A DNA stretch of 64,000 bases from Pohlia nutans. Taxonomy: Eukaryota > Streptophyta > Bryopsida > Bryales > Mniaceae. The notes below the pieces were generated by a model. It made no database searches. It saw nothing but the letters and a program-made list of their open reading frames with translations, and had not been told where the DNA came from. Made by a program: the position numbers and the translations under genes. The first letter of the stretch is position 1, and each line of letters begins with the position of its first letter. Of this stretch, positions 1 to 11,669 are shown piece by piece. The stretch is from the NCBI GenBank assembly GCA_022496805.1, contig CM040088.1, positions 18,383,001 through 18,447,000 on the forward strand, given 5' to 3'.

Positions 1-93
1 CTGGATTTTTGATAATACAATGCTAAACAAAAATAATCCAGTGATAATACAATGCTAAACAAAAATCAAGTGTAAATACAATGCTAATCCAGT
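1..93. repeat. Short direct repeats
   Basis: Three imperfect copies of a unit containing 'atacaatgctaa' follow each other (near 15, 48 and 76), and 'aatccagtgataat' occurs twice. They directly abut the left arm of the 59-bp inverted repeat. No coding potential is seen. Confidence 0.6.
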
Positions 94-152
94 GATAATG
101 TTTGATTATGAGATGACATTTTTGCTGTTTGTATGAAGCTAACGTTTTCTGT
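94..152 (+). repeat. Left arm of perfect 59-bp inverted repeat
   Basis: Positions 94-152 are the exact reverse complement of 2119-2177, checked base by base over 59 bp. The arms enclose a 1,966-bp interior holding the RING-H2 gene exons and a MITE. No target-site duplication is obvious outside the arms. It could be the terminal inverted repeat of a DNA transposon carrying a gene, or a local inverted duplication. Confidence 0.85.
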
Positions 153-553
153 TTCTTACTTCTTGGTTCTTGGTTGAACGGTGTCTTTTCTTGTCGGCGT
201 TTAGGGTCCTGTGCTTAGACAGTAGTCTAAAAGTAGGGTATCAAGGACAATGACTGTCACTCTTGCTTTGGCCTTTGTTTGGAAGGGACTCTTGCAGTAT
301 GAGGTGTTCTGTGTATTCTTGTTTCCCTATCAAGGGTTTACTGTGTCGAACTGATGTTCGTGGCTTTATTTTGGGGGCGGGTGATCGTGAGTATGGATTG
401 TTGTACTTCGGTTTTTGATGTTTGGGCTTCTTGCCTTCATAGGTAGAATAAGCAGGTTTTGTGTCTGAAACCTGTCAAAACTCTAGTTCACCTGCCTTCT
501 ATATCTTTTGGAAAGTTCTTCACTATATCATCTTCACTGACACCTAGGCGCAG

Positions 554-1185
554 CCCGTCACTACTATTTTTTGTAATGACTCCACGTCAATCGAAGTGGC
601 TCCTCCTATCTGCTATGCGAGTGCTGGGATTTCTGACAACAGTTCTAATGATCCTATTCTGACGCTTGTTTTCTTTTTTTGGCGTTTGTTGCTACAACAT
701 TGTCTTTTTCTATTGCGGAGCAGAACGTTGATATGACTTATGAGGTTTGTGCCTAATTTGAAGTCACTATGTCACATGGCCTGGTTCATTTGCAGTTGAA
801 GTGTTTCAAGGTTGCTTTTCGAAATTGATGATATTCTTTATAAAAAGATTTGCAGCGAACTGAGAATTAGGTTGGTAATCATTTGCAGAGTTTGGTGCAG
901 CTTGAGAATGTGCGCTGTGTAGCATCAGCTACAGTTGTAGCCGCCTTGCCCGTGTGTTGCTTCGAAAAAGAACAAGCAACAGGTTTTGATCAGGCGTCCG
1001 AAGTGTGCATAATTTGTCAGGGGGATTATGAACCTGGCGATTCGCAGGTCAAGCTGCCATGTCAGCATGCCTTTCATCAGGCCTGTGGAGTAGAATGGTT
1101 ACTTAACTACTTCAAACTCTGTCCTATTTGTAAACACACGATATCACAGATGCGGCAACTGTGGCATCCTCATCTGTGTAGTTAG
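554..1185 (+). CDS. BIG BROTHER-like RING-H2 E3 ubiquitin ligase, 3' exons (5' end unresolved)
   Basis: Likely a RING-H2 E3 ubiquitin ligase of the BIG BROTHER / BB-related family. The last exon, 889-1185, follows an acceptor 'atttgcag' and encodes CIIC, then CQHAFHQAC and CPIC, which supply all zinc ligands in C-x2-C, C-x-H-x2-H-x2-C, C-x2-C order, and ends in TAG. A 21-nt microexon at 724-744 (between cag and gtttgt) encodes NVDMTYE. This matches the family's conserved xxDNMTYEELL segment just before the RING domain and joins the last exon in phase 0. A weaker candidate exon, 554-667, is also phase 0 and encodes a stretch ending SSNDPILTL. No start ATG could be assigned, so the first exon is missing or upstream. 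The family ubiquitinates growth regulators; the substrate here is unknown. The gene lies inside the 59-bp inverted repeat, so it may be a captured copy. Confidence 0.6.
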
Positions 1186-1586
1186 TCTTTGGTGCAGCGC
1201 TGTTCTTGTTCATACATTCTTTTGTCACTCTTTGTAGATTTTTCATGAAGCCAAGGCGAGGTTCGTTGCCTTAGCAGTCACATTGGCTGCATGGCTCATC
1301 ATTTAGGGCAACCACCTTTAGCTCTATAGCTTGTATTTAAGTTGACGATGGCGTCCTTGAGGTGAGTAGAGGCATCGATATCTCAGCTTGCATCGTGTGC
1401 CCAGATGGTATCACCATTTGTAAAGAACTGTGTTGTCAATTTTGTATAGAAATGAAATTCTCGTTCATATGAATTTTTTGCCCAACTCTCTTCACAGTTT
1501 GGACATCAACTTCTTCCATGTTTTTTACCATCTTTCCGTTCATCAGATACTAGTTCAAGAGGTTTTTGAATTTTCCCTTCTACTTA

Positions 1587-1949
1587 GGGCCGCTTCACAC
1601 TATGGCCGTCCAAGTCGAGAGGCCGTGGGATTGAGAGTCCAAACTTTGTTGAGAGTCCAAAGAAATCTACTGAAAATAGCCAATAAAATATAGTTTCATT
1701 TTTTATGAAAAGAAATCGACGGCCTCTCGACCATAGTGACGGGTCTTGCAAAATGTAGGACCCAAACTTCCTCTCGAGAGGCCGTCACCTTGGTCAAAAA
1801 GTGTTGCCATGTAAGCATTTTGAAGGTCCACGGCCTTTGGACTTTGGCCTCTAGTGTGAAGAGTCGAGAGGCCGAAACCATGGTTTCTTGCAATTTGATT
1901 GGTGGAAACCGACAGCCTCTCGACCTTTGGCCATAGTGTGAAGCGGCCC
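1587..1949. mobile_element. Harbinger/Tourist-like MITE with TTA target duplication
   Basis: The ends read GGGCCGCTTCACACTA and its reverse complement, flanked on both sides by TTA (1584-1586 and 1950-1952). The interior is full of inverted copies of 'gtcgagaggccg'. The 3-bp TTA duplication and GGGCC ends are typical of the PIF/Harbinger superfamily. The termini resemble those of the two elements at 29726 and 30314. No transposase is encoded. Confidence 0.75.
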
Positions 1950-1952
1950 TTA

Positions 1953-2576
1953 GTACTGGGCTTTCCTTGAAGGTGCTACAAGAGCCATTGACCATCCGTC
2001 ATTGAAATGATTCGTAGTCAGGAACCGGACGATTCAGTTGAGGTTGAAGGCTAGATCTCTCGAGCAAGGCAGATGACCTATTGTCCATGATTCCCTACTT
2101 CTTGACCATTTTTCAGAGACAGAAAACGTTAGCTTCATACAAACAGCAAAAATGTCATCTCATAATCAAACATTATCTGAATTCAAAAATCAAACATGAT
2201 ATGAAGAACTTCTACCATGAATACTAGCACAAGAAAAACAAGAACTCGAGAGCTTGAAGGAACCGAGCGAAAAAACCTGCACCAGACTTGCTTAGTCTAC
2301 CTATGGGCAAAGGTGGCTCTAGATAGGTGAAGGACTACAGCTTAGCATATCTAATTCGTATCATACTGAATCCTTTAACGTGCTTGCGTCCATACAATAG
2401 ACGACGAAACCAAATAAGTCACACCAAAATGTTTATGTGAGAAGTTGTTGAGAATCTAAATGATGAAATATCTAGGTCATATAGAATGTTATACGAATTG
2501 AATATATTTAATGTTTAAGGTTTGATGAGAGGCTAGAGGATGTGATACTATAGATGGTGATGATAACTAGTTTTGG
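1953..2576. other. Intergenic, no gene seen
   Basis: Apart from the inverted-repeat arm at 2119-2177 this stretch is AT-rich with no convincing exon on either strand. Confidence 0.5.
2119..2177 (-). repeat. Right arm of perfect 59-bp inverted repeat
   Basis: Exact reverse complement of 94-152. The outer boundary is at 'cattatc', after which the two flanks diverge at once. Confidence 0.85.
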
Positions 2577-3457
2577 ATGTACAATGGCCTTCAATAAGTC
2601 TTGCAATCCCACTTTCAAACCTCACACTAAAACGTTTATCACACTCACTATGACGGTTCGCCGATCACAAAATTTTGCATATGTACCACTGCTTGAACAT
2701 GAAGCATTTTTTGACCAAATCTTGGTACCTTGAAAATATGGGGTTTATGAAATAATGCCAACTTGCCAACTTTTAGGCCTATGTTAAAAAAAATCATATA
2801 TGGTACCCAATAGCTGCCAAGGATCCAAATTTTTGGTAGAAGGTAGAAGTCGCAATGAGGAACAATATGGTGTTATTAAAAATAATGGTATTCCTAGGTA
2901 TTTTTGTGTCCACATGCAATTCAAAATTTTAAAAATAATGCCAAATTTTTGTTTGATTACAGAATAAAGTAATTGACCTTTTTTCTCATTTTTTTGTGAC
3001 ACCATGTTATTCCTTACTATGACAACATGGTGATACAAAAAAAAATGACAAAAGTAGAAAAATTACTTTATTATATAATTAAACTAAAATTTGGCATTAT
3101 TTTTAAAATTTTGAATTGCATGTGGACACAAAAATACCTAGGAATACCATTATTTTTAATAACACCATATTGTTCCTCATTGCGACTTCTACCTTCTACC
3201 AAAAATTTGGATCCTTGGCAGCTATTGGGTATCATATATGATTTTTTTTTAACATAGGCCTAAAAGTTAGCAAATTGGCATTATTTCATAAACTAAGCAT
3301 TTTTAAGGTATCAAATTTGGCCCAAAAATGCTTCATGTCCAAGCGGTGGTACATATGCAAAATTTCATGGTCGGCAAAGCGTTGTAGTGAGTGTGATAAA
3401 TGTTTTAGTTGTAGGTTTGAAAGTGGGGTTGCAAGACTTATTGGAGGCCATTGTACA
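2577..3457. mobile_element. 880-bp foldback element (long imperfect palindrome)
   Basis: The left arm (about 2577-3008) and right arm (about 3024-3457) are near-complementary along their whole length and separated by a loop of about 15 nt. The outer ends are 'gtacaatggcc' and its complement. The arms translate in opposite strands to the same meaningless peptide, a symptom of the palindrome rather than a gene. A transcript would fold into a hairpin of more than 400 bp. It may be a foldback-type MITE or a precursor of small RNAs. Confidence 0.85.
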
Positions 3458-4400
3458 TTGTGAAAAAAATTATGTCACCTAATCTAACAATGAAATGTTT
3501 TCAATCTACCATGGATAAGTATTACTTCCTTATGTGTTGTTATTATATAAGTGCTATGAAAATTTCTACTTCAGACTTCTAAAATACAATACATGAAGTT
3601 ATAATTACACTAAAAACATTAGGTATTCAAGCATCAACATTCTTCTTCATATTAACACTCCCCTTCTTCATTGTTTTCTTTTTCACATGTATTATAGTGG
3701 AAGTCGTGAATTCATTAATCCCTTTTTAAGCTCATACTAACATTTGTGCCTTGACTTTTTGAAATAAACCAATAAATTTTATTTTTGTAAATGTTAACTT
3801 CTTCCCAACTCCATTATGTAAGAACTAACTTCATAAGTGTTTATGGATTAATACTTTACAAATATTTGTATGAACAAAAACCTGAAAAACTAGAGCACTT
3901 GCGATGCTCCACACTACCATTGAAGAATGTTGAATTTCTTGATTGTTGCCATTAGTCTTAAGATGTGAATGTTAGCCTTAGGTTGTTGCCTTCACATGTA
4001 AACCCTTTCACATCTTAAAAACTAATTATGTTGAATGCTCAATATTGTTGACTTTATGTGAATTGCCTTCATTACATGTTGAATATTCAATATTGAAGTC
4101 TTCCACATATTCAATGTGGAATGTTAAATGTTAAATTCTTCGCATGTAAACCTTTTCACATCCTAAGCCCTTCATTTCTCTTAGTGCGTTTTTTTGGCTA
4201 CTTCAATGAACCATCTCTCAAGAATGCAAGAAATTAAAGAACTTTGGACCTCTTTCAAGGCCGATGTAAATAAAGTGTCTCTTTGTCCAACCCTTAATTC
4301 AATGCCCACATGACAAAGGATCACTGGTTAGGACTACTCGCCCCTCTCGAATCCGATGAATGCATCTTCAATAGAATTTATATCATACGGTATCGAAATA
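3458..4400. other. AT-rich intergenic region
   Basis: No exon is supported. Between about 3920 and 4170 there are loose repeats of 'ttgaatgttcaatattg' type words and of 'ccttcacatgtaaacc'. The last part leads into the pTAC16 promoter. Confidence 0.5.
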
Positions 4401-4882
4401 ATAAAAACTTTAGTCCATTGAAATCATCTTAAAATTGAGGACAAGATTTGATCAAAATTTCCTCACTTCAAATTTTATCACACTAATAAAATTAAAAAAG
4501 AAACCATGAGAATGGATGGGGAGATTCCCGGGAAGACAAAGAGTGAGGGGGCGATCCTGAAATGGATGAAGGAGCGGCCCTGGCCCAATCACCAGCGGAT
4601 TGGCCTTCATTGCCGATCCTTCGTCAGTTGGCTCCCGGCCATGGCCATGCCCGCCACGCTCTCACCGCGTGTCATCGAGCTCCACCTTCCCTGACCTCCG
4701 GCTCTCCCTTTCCCTTTCTCGCATTCGCATCGGACGCGCCGTCTCTTCCTGTTTCCATTGATATAAATTTTTCCTACTACAACTCTCGGACGAGGAGGCT
4801 GTCCTCTGTTTTCGATCCTCTGTTTTGGTGTTTGTTAGGGGAGGTCAATGGTGTAAGAAGACTGAGACGCCTTGGGAGTGCA

Positions 4883-7800
4883 ATGGCGACGCGGCCGCAT
4901 GCGGTAGTGGCGACGACGGCCGTGTGCGTGGGAGTGGACGCTGCGGGGTCGACGTCAGGGCGAAGGCTTGTGGTGCGCAAGGCCGCGCGGTTTAGGACCT
5001 TAGAAGCTGGAGTTTCCAAGAAGCACTCGATCGGTGTGCGAGCGGCCAAGGGCGACTCAATTCTCGCCAAGGGGACGCAATTCTTCAAGCTCGGCGGGCG
5101 GAAGGATGATGAGGAGGAGGACGAGGAGGAGGACGCTCCTCGTTCTGGAACGCAGTTCTTTAGCGGATGGGGGAAGAAAGATGTAGAGGAAGAAGAAGAG
5201 GAAGAAGAAGAGGAAGAGAAGCCTTCGTTCTTTGGCACGCAGCGGCTGAGATTTGGTTCCAAGCGAAATGATTCCGGCAATGGAGCGGTCAAGGGAGGAG
5301 CCTTGGTGAGGAAAGAGACGAACACGGCTTTGGATGCATTGCCATTCGGAAGAGGACGCCGCACTGACCCGAGAACTGTGTTTGTGGCTGGTGCTACTGG
5401 TCAAATTGGAGCGCGAATCTCTCAGCAACTTCTTCATGCCGGGTTCAATATACGCGGAGGTGTTCGCGACATTTATTTCGCGCAACAGCTCGCAGAATTT
5501 GCCACTCAGTACGGGGTTAGCTCCTTGACAACCTTTTCAACTTACGCTTTGAATTAATTCTATATTGCTTTATCAGTCCTGAAGCGATAGGTTTTCTTTT
5601 CTATTTGGTTGGACAACACTCGTAATTCAGATCCTCTGAAGGATCGGAGGTAATTTTAGTTTTTCTTGAGTTGAAAGTAACTTTGAGAGGCTCCTTATGT
5701 TTGTCTTTTCGGTTTTATGCTGATATTCAAGTGACGTGTTTGTTTGTAACTCAGTTGTTGTCCTTAAGTCTACATTGATGTTTTTGGTCATAGTTCACAG
5801 TAGCCTCTTGCAAATTCTTGCATCTAAGGTTCGGTATGGTGGTTGAAAGGTTCTATTTAAGGTAAGTTCTTTGTTAGAAATCGATTCAGTTAGAATGCAT
5901 GATCTTAGATATATGTAAGTGAGAACTAGTTACACGGCTTAAAATTTAAAATTTAAAATTTATATTCTTCACTTAAAATTTCGCTATCTGCTACAACGTT
6001 TTGATGATCGATGATTTATCAGCGATCACGGGAAAGATTCAGGTATCCTCCACTAGCGTAGTTAACATTGTGAATAATGAATTGGTGCTTTGAGATCTTA
6101 ACTTATCTGCAGACTTGCGGTTTCTCTGTTGACTATTATTTCCATAAAGTCAGTTACATGTGGAGAGGTGCCATGCAGTAGGATATTGATTGATATATTT
6201 ATTTTCATGCGTCTAATCCTCAATCTGTCGACGCAGGTCATCAGTAGGGAGGAAGCAAAACGATTGAATGCGGTGGAGTTCGATTTCAAGAACGTGGATT
6301 CTGTGGCCAAGGCCATCGGAAATGCCTCCAAGGTTGTTGTTACCGTTGGACCCGTTGAAGATGGCCCCCGAGGTCAGGTGTCAGTCAATGACGCTCTTCG
6401 AGTGATTGAAGCAGCGCAACTGGCAAATGTGAACCATTTTGTGGCTGTTTATGAGCCAGGAACCGGAAGTGTTGCAGATGGACCTTTAGCAGGCATCTCA
6501 ACCTTTTTCAGCAATCTTTTTAACCGTGGGACAGGTGGTGCGAAGGATGACATGGACCTTCTGTATAGCCTCGTTGAAACTGATCTGAAATATACGTTTA
6601 TTCGAACTCCTTCGACGGAAGGTGTAGATGATTATTCTCCAAGCACCTCCAATCTTGTGGTTGCTGCAGAGGGAGTTTCGGACTCAAGCGGCAAGGTGAA
6701 TGATTTAGTCTTCATAAAAGGTTCCCATCATTATACAAACTACGATTTTAGTAGTGTACCGATATCGGAAATCTCTCAAGTGGCTCAAATGCCATGGCAG
6801 CTAATTTCAGATTTGGCATTTTGGTATTCTCGACTTAAGCATTCATCGCGTCTGAGCATCTTGCTCTGATTGTGACAGGTCTCTAAAATCCAAGTTGCCT
6901 CTGTGGTTGCCGCTGCGTTGTCAAATACAACCGTATCTGAAAACAAGGTTTGACATTATTCTGAATCGTTAGTTCCCGATGTCTCAGTTTTTGTTATCAC
7001 TTATAGTTGAGGCATTGTAGTAATGATATTCTTTAGCCAGGGCTAATGTGCCTACAGACGCAAAGATCACCGAGCGTGTGATATGTTATTCATGAGGTAG
7101 CTAAACTGCAACAAGTAGCTGGATTTCCTTGTTCAAATCGTTAATTTAGTGAGGCCGGCTTTTAGGTAGAATGTACATTCTTCTCATTAAGCAGCACGTT
7201 GGACTGCAGGTTGTGATGGTGGCGTCAGATCCTTATGCCTCTCCAAGACCACTCGAAGAATCCTTCAGGTTCGTTGGTTCCCGTCTGTTTTTAAGATTTA
7301 CAAACCGTATCTCTTCCCAGTTCTACTTTACAGACCATCGCTTGAAACTTTTTTGATGTATTGTGTATGGATTGATTCCAAACCATGTTGTAGCTCAAGT
7401 GAAGTCGCTCTCAGATGTCTGCTAATTTTGTATTGGTCCTTGAAGCTCTCATGTTGTACTTTGAGCCTTCTTGATTATATAGAAGAGCGACGACCAGTTG
7501 CTTGTATTGTTTCTGAAATTGCCGTGGCTTGTGCGCAGTGTGATTCCTATGGACGGGAGAAGAGCAGTTTTACAAGCAGAGCGGGCCGAAGCTGAGGAGC
7601 AAGCGCAAGAGAAGGCAGCCCGCGAGCTTGCTGAAGCTGAGGCGAGGGCAGCTGCGGAGGAGGCTCGTAGAGCAGCGCAGCTCGCAGCCCAACTAGACGC
7701 GGAAGCGAAAAGGCTAGCAGTGGAGGAGTCGAGAGCTTCCGCTCTCGCTGCCAAGGCGCAGGCGAGAGCAGAGGCTGCTGCTGCTTCGGTGGATGGCCTG

Positions 7801-8055
7801 ACGAGCAAAGCGAAGGAGCTGGGAATCGACACCTTCACCAAGACGTTGTCGGGACGAGGATTGGGACTGGGGTCTTTTGTTTCAAAGCTAGGCACTGTCA
7901 AGGGAGGTGAGAAGAAAGCCAAACCTGAAAAAGAGCTTGCAAGTGTGAGTGCTGCAGTTGAATCTGCTTCACCGCAGTCCAGCCCGAAGCCGACACCGCA
8001 GAAGTTTGTCAGGGATTTCTTCAGGCAGGAAACAATTTTTGTAGACGAGGACTAA
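4883..8055 (+). CDS. PTAC16: pTAC16-like plastid nucleoid protein (Rossmann-fold), five exons
   Basis: Exons: 4883-5515, 6237-6695, 6879-6947, 7210-7268 and 7539-8055. All junctions are GT..AG and in phase, giving 578 codons plus TAA. The N-terminus is a basic, plastid-transit-like peptide. It is followed by AKGDSILAKGTQFFK, an acidic Glu/Asp-rich stretch, and the NAD(P)-fold motif VFVAGATGQIGARI. Then come EEAKRLNAV..., AKAIGNASKVVVTVG and VIPMDGRR, and a long Ala/Glu/Arg coiled coil ending near GLTSKAKELGIDTF. This order matches Arabidopsis pTAC16, found in the plastid transcriptionally active chromosome and associated with thylakoid membranes. The ATG at 4883 is chosen because the transit-like sequence starts there; an in-frame ORF extends upstream to 4562. 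Arabidopsis pTAC16 is about 510 residues, so this copy is somewhat longer, mostly in the acidic part. It appears intact. Confidence 0.88.
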
Positions 8056-8934
8056 TGTAGTGTAACAACATTGAATCATGGTTCCGATTCTTCCATCCCT
8101 TTCTTTACAGCAACAAGAGTAGCTTACATTTAGACCGTAGAAAGTGAGAAGTTATTTCCAACTGTACGATTGTATTGATTAAGAAGCAAGAGTGCCGCAG
8201 CTGCAGAGACAGGGTTGTTTGGTCAGCGCAACTAGACTTCTGCCCCTTGTAGAGTTAGCAATCAGTTATGTCCTTTGAATCAGTTAGCAATCAGTTAGCA
8301 ATCAGTTACATCCTTTGAAAGCCTGTCCTGTGTATCTCTTACCGTCCTAATCAAAGGGTATTTTACTTCTTATCTTTACCACTTAAACATTTCAACATTG
8401 CATAATGCATTCACCCATTGTCCTCTTGGGTCACCCAATATTTCATAGGTCTTTCGTAATTTATGAAATTTTTCTGAGAAAAAACCCTCTCAATTGGGAG
8501 ACGATCAATGTAGTGAGAAGTATGGCCTAGGCTTACAACAAGCATGATAGATACTATGCTTGCCCATTAGATTCAAGTTTGGAGTTCAAAGGGGCTTTCT
8601 GTATTGAAGTCTCACAACGAGGATATGGAGTTCAAAGGGTCTCGTAGGGTATCATCGCTTATTTGAAGGTATCTATGCGTCTCATACAATCTCAAAGGTG
8701 TTTTATTGTATAACCTTTCATATAGTTCTAAAAGGGTCTCGATCATGGGGTCTCATAGAGTTTTAAAGGGGATTCTAAGTCAGTTCTCACAATTCAAAAG
8801 AATCTCACATGGATGTTCAAAAAGTTGTCAGCAAAGTGTACTTCTTGGTATTCAAATTACAAACTACTTAGACAAGGCCTTTCCAACAGACCTTTAATAT
8901 TAATTCAAATAAGAAATCTCAATTAACACTACAT
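8056..8934. other. 3' flank of pTAC16 gene and simple repeats
   Basis: The early part is probably 3' UTR. At 8258-8308 'cagttagcaat' is repeated in tandem. From about 8580 to 8810 there are loose repeats of 'gagttcaaaggg' and 'gtctcat'. No exon is seen. Confidence 0.5.
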
Positions 8935-10405
8935 TAAACCTTAACCCCTAAATGCCTAGAGCCCTCTCCAAATTTGGCAGTTTTGCAAAGATGCATTATA
9001 AAATGCAACCTAGAGGGATATTTTGAACTTGACATATGAATAAAAGTTGTACATTATGAATTTTAGATTCTATCCATACGGTTAGATCTATGATTGCTAT
9101 TACCAATAATTTTGTATAAAATTTGAAACGTGAAATTCAAAATTATTTTGTAATTCAATTACGAATAAGATATTGACAATCTACGGATGAAATTCTTTGT
9201 GATTGGTTGAAATGTAATACTCTAAGTGTAGTGATTTTTGGAGATTTTTTCTTTGCTTAATTTTATGAGTTGAATTTTTTTAGAGCACTTTTACACTGAA
9301 ATCTTCAAAATTTTGGGTGAATCACTACAACATGAAATGAGGCATAAAAATTTCACAAATCATCCCCTTTTTAATTGGATCACATATGCGTGAAGCTAAC
9401 TTCCCATAGAATCTACAGTAAAATTTCCACACTGCAAAAAGTGCATGACGGATGAGAATTTATGGATGAAATCTGTACATCGCTCAAAAAATGAACGCTC
9501 AGGCAATTAGGCGTTAACCCCTAAGCTCCCAAGAGACCATTTTTTGGTTACCGCCCATATTCCTGGCTACCCATCCTGCAAGCAATCAGAGCATGGATCA
9601 ATACTCTTGATTTTGAGGAACACGAAACTCTTCCAACCAGTATTATCTAGAACTACTCCCTTCGTCCCGGGGAATGGCATGATATGGGTATCACTTTTAC
9701 GCATCTCACTATGTGTGACTTATGTCTAACTCATTTTATGTGTGCTAGAAATTCCGTCTTTGACACCATGTATATAGTTGTAGTCATGGTGTCTATAACA
9801 TCCTTTAATTTTTGTAATTTTCCTATGTATTTTTCTTGCCAAAAAGATATTTATAAAAAATCACACTATTTTTGGAGGTGGTACCCATATCATGCCATCA
9901 CCCTCCCATAATAGATGATGCTTTTGAAAAAAAGATTGTCCCAAATTACTTGATGCAAAAATTTATTCAATTTGAAGTTGTTTTTATAGATTCATTATAC
10001 AAGTGCGCATGAACTGTTTTTTGTTTGTGAAGCCTGTCTTTACTCATGTGGGTGATGGCTTGATATGGGTACCCCCTTCAAAAATAGTGTAATTTTTGAG
10101 AAATGTCTTTTTGGAAAGATAAAACATTGGAAAATTACAAAAATTAGAGGGTGTTATAGGCACCATGGCTGCAACTATATACAACTATATATTATAGGCA
10201 CCATGGCTGCAACTATATACATAAATACTGGTGATGACAATCATAGATCTAACCATATGGATAGAATCAAAAATTCATAATGTACAACTTTTATTTGTAC
10301 ATCAAGTTCAAAATATCCCTCTTAGTTGCATTATGTAAAACATCTTTAGAATTCTCCAAATTTAGAAGGGGGTGGGGTTATTTAGGAATTAAGTACACAA
10401 ATTTT
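8935..10405. mobile_element. Nested foldback element interrupted in its left arm
   Basis: The sequence from about 8935 to 9115 is the inverted copy of about 10215-10399, and about 9755-9905 is the inverted copy of about 10060-10215, so the two right-arm pieces are contiguous while the left arm is split. The piece between (about 9116-9754) is an insertion. From 9656 (TA then CTCCCTTCGTCCC) this insertion matches the inverted form of 16120-16230. The loop (9905-10060) resembles 50232-50400. The structure is a mosaic of related non-autonomous elements with no coding capacity. The outer left end carries CCTTAACCCCTAAA. Confidence 0.7.
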
Positions 10406-10408
10406 TTG

Positions 10409-11326
10409 TACCGTAGTTTACTAGCAGGTTCAGCACCTTGCTGCCCAATAATTAATTAAAGTTCAAAAAGTAGGTTCGGCACTTAAAAATAGTATATTAA
10501 TAATTTCGGCATTTTTCTCTTTAATTTTTTTAAAATTCGGCTTGTTGTCAAGTCCAACTCTCTTTCATTGGTTGAAAAATTTGATTTGAGTAGAGAGTCA
10601 AGAATACCATGTGCTTTATACAAGTGGAGTGGAGTTGTATCCAACAATGGATGTGGGATATGTAAACTTTGAGGTGAAGCACCTAGTTAGTCTTCATTTT
10701 TATAACACGCATGGTTTTTGCATAAAGTTTTCAAATGACATAAAATTGATTGGAGGTGAAAGACTACTTGATTTCTAAAATTTTCTTAAACCAACAAAAT
10801 TCCAAAAAAGTTGATCTTCTATGCACAAATGAGCTTCGAAAAACTGTTAGGAACACATTTTGATTTTTTGAGCTTTACACGATTGCGTTGTTTTGTCCAT
10901 ATCTTTTGCATAAAGACTTATTTCGACACAAAACTTATTGGAGGTGGAAGAAGACTTGATTTCTCAACTTTTGTTAGTTAGACGCAATTCTACAAAACTT
11001 CATCTTCTATGATGAATTGAACTCCAAAAATCTGTGTAGGACACATTTCAAAAGCCTCACCTAAAATCTTGCTAAATCTTAACCCATTTTCTTTGTGGAC
11101 TAATGTAAATGAACTTGATTACAAGAGCAGCACCTTCTCTCCATTGAAATTCACAAATGCCTCCAAACTAAGTGAAAACCTAGTGGAAAGTAACAATTTC
11201 TCACTTATAGGCAATTTTGAATTATAATTTATATTATATTCGGCAAAAGATGCAAATAATTTCCCGAAAATTTATGTATCTATTTTTTAAATTATTTTCT
11301 GCCGAACCTGCTAGTAAACTACGGTA
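10409..11326. mobile_element. Non-autonomous DNA element with 28-bp terminal inverted repeats
   Basis: The left end 'taccgtagtttactag' continues into 'caggttcagca'. The right end is its reverse complement with one mismatch. The interior is AT-rich with scattered 'tcggca' words and no ORF. TA flanks both ends. The termini share the pattern CCGTA-N8-AGCAGGTTC with the small element at 32765, so they are one family. Confidence 0.75.
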
Positions 11327-11669
11327 GCCTTGATTTTATTTGAATGCACTTTTTCAAAGCCCGTAGGACTAAAATTGCCAATTTGTCTACATGAGAGTAC
11401 TACTCCATCATCTTTGATAGTATGAAGCATGATTGTACTGAGCTACTCCAATAGCTGACAATACAGATGAATTAGAGAATAGTCACTAGTGTGCGTCATA
11501 TTAATTCCGGGTGAGCTATGAGTCTTTAGGCGTAGTCTTCGGGATTTGTCGACAAGCTTCCACCGGCCCTCGACAAAAGAGGAAGGGATAGCCGATCTCC
11601 TTCAGTGACGTTGACAAAGGCATGAGTTGCAATTGGAGTGGGAGTAGGAGTGATTCTTCTTCTTACCCG

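Noticed and set aside
2784..3257. Two ORFs (one per strand) sharing the peptide FKILNCMWTQKYLGIPLF
   Set aside because: They are the two arms of the 880-bp palindrome read in opposite directions; no start context, splice sites or family support a gene.
4777..5485. Long minus-strand frames opposite pTAC16 exon 1, with Ser-rich runs
   Set aside because: Antisense shadow of the acidic Glu-rich stretch of pTAC16.
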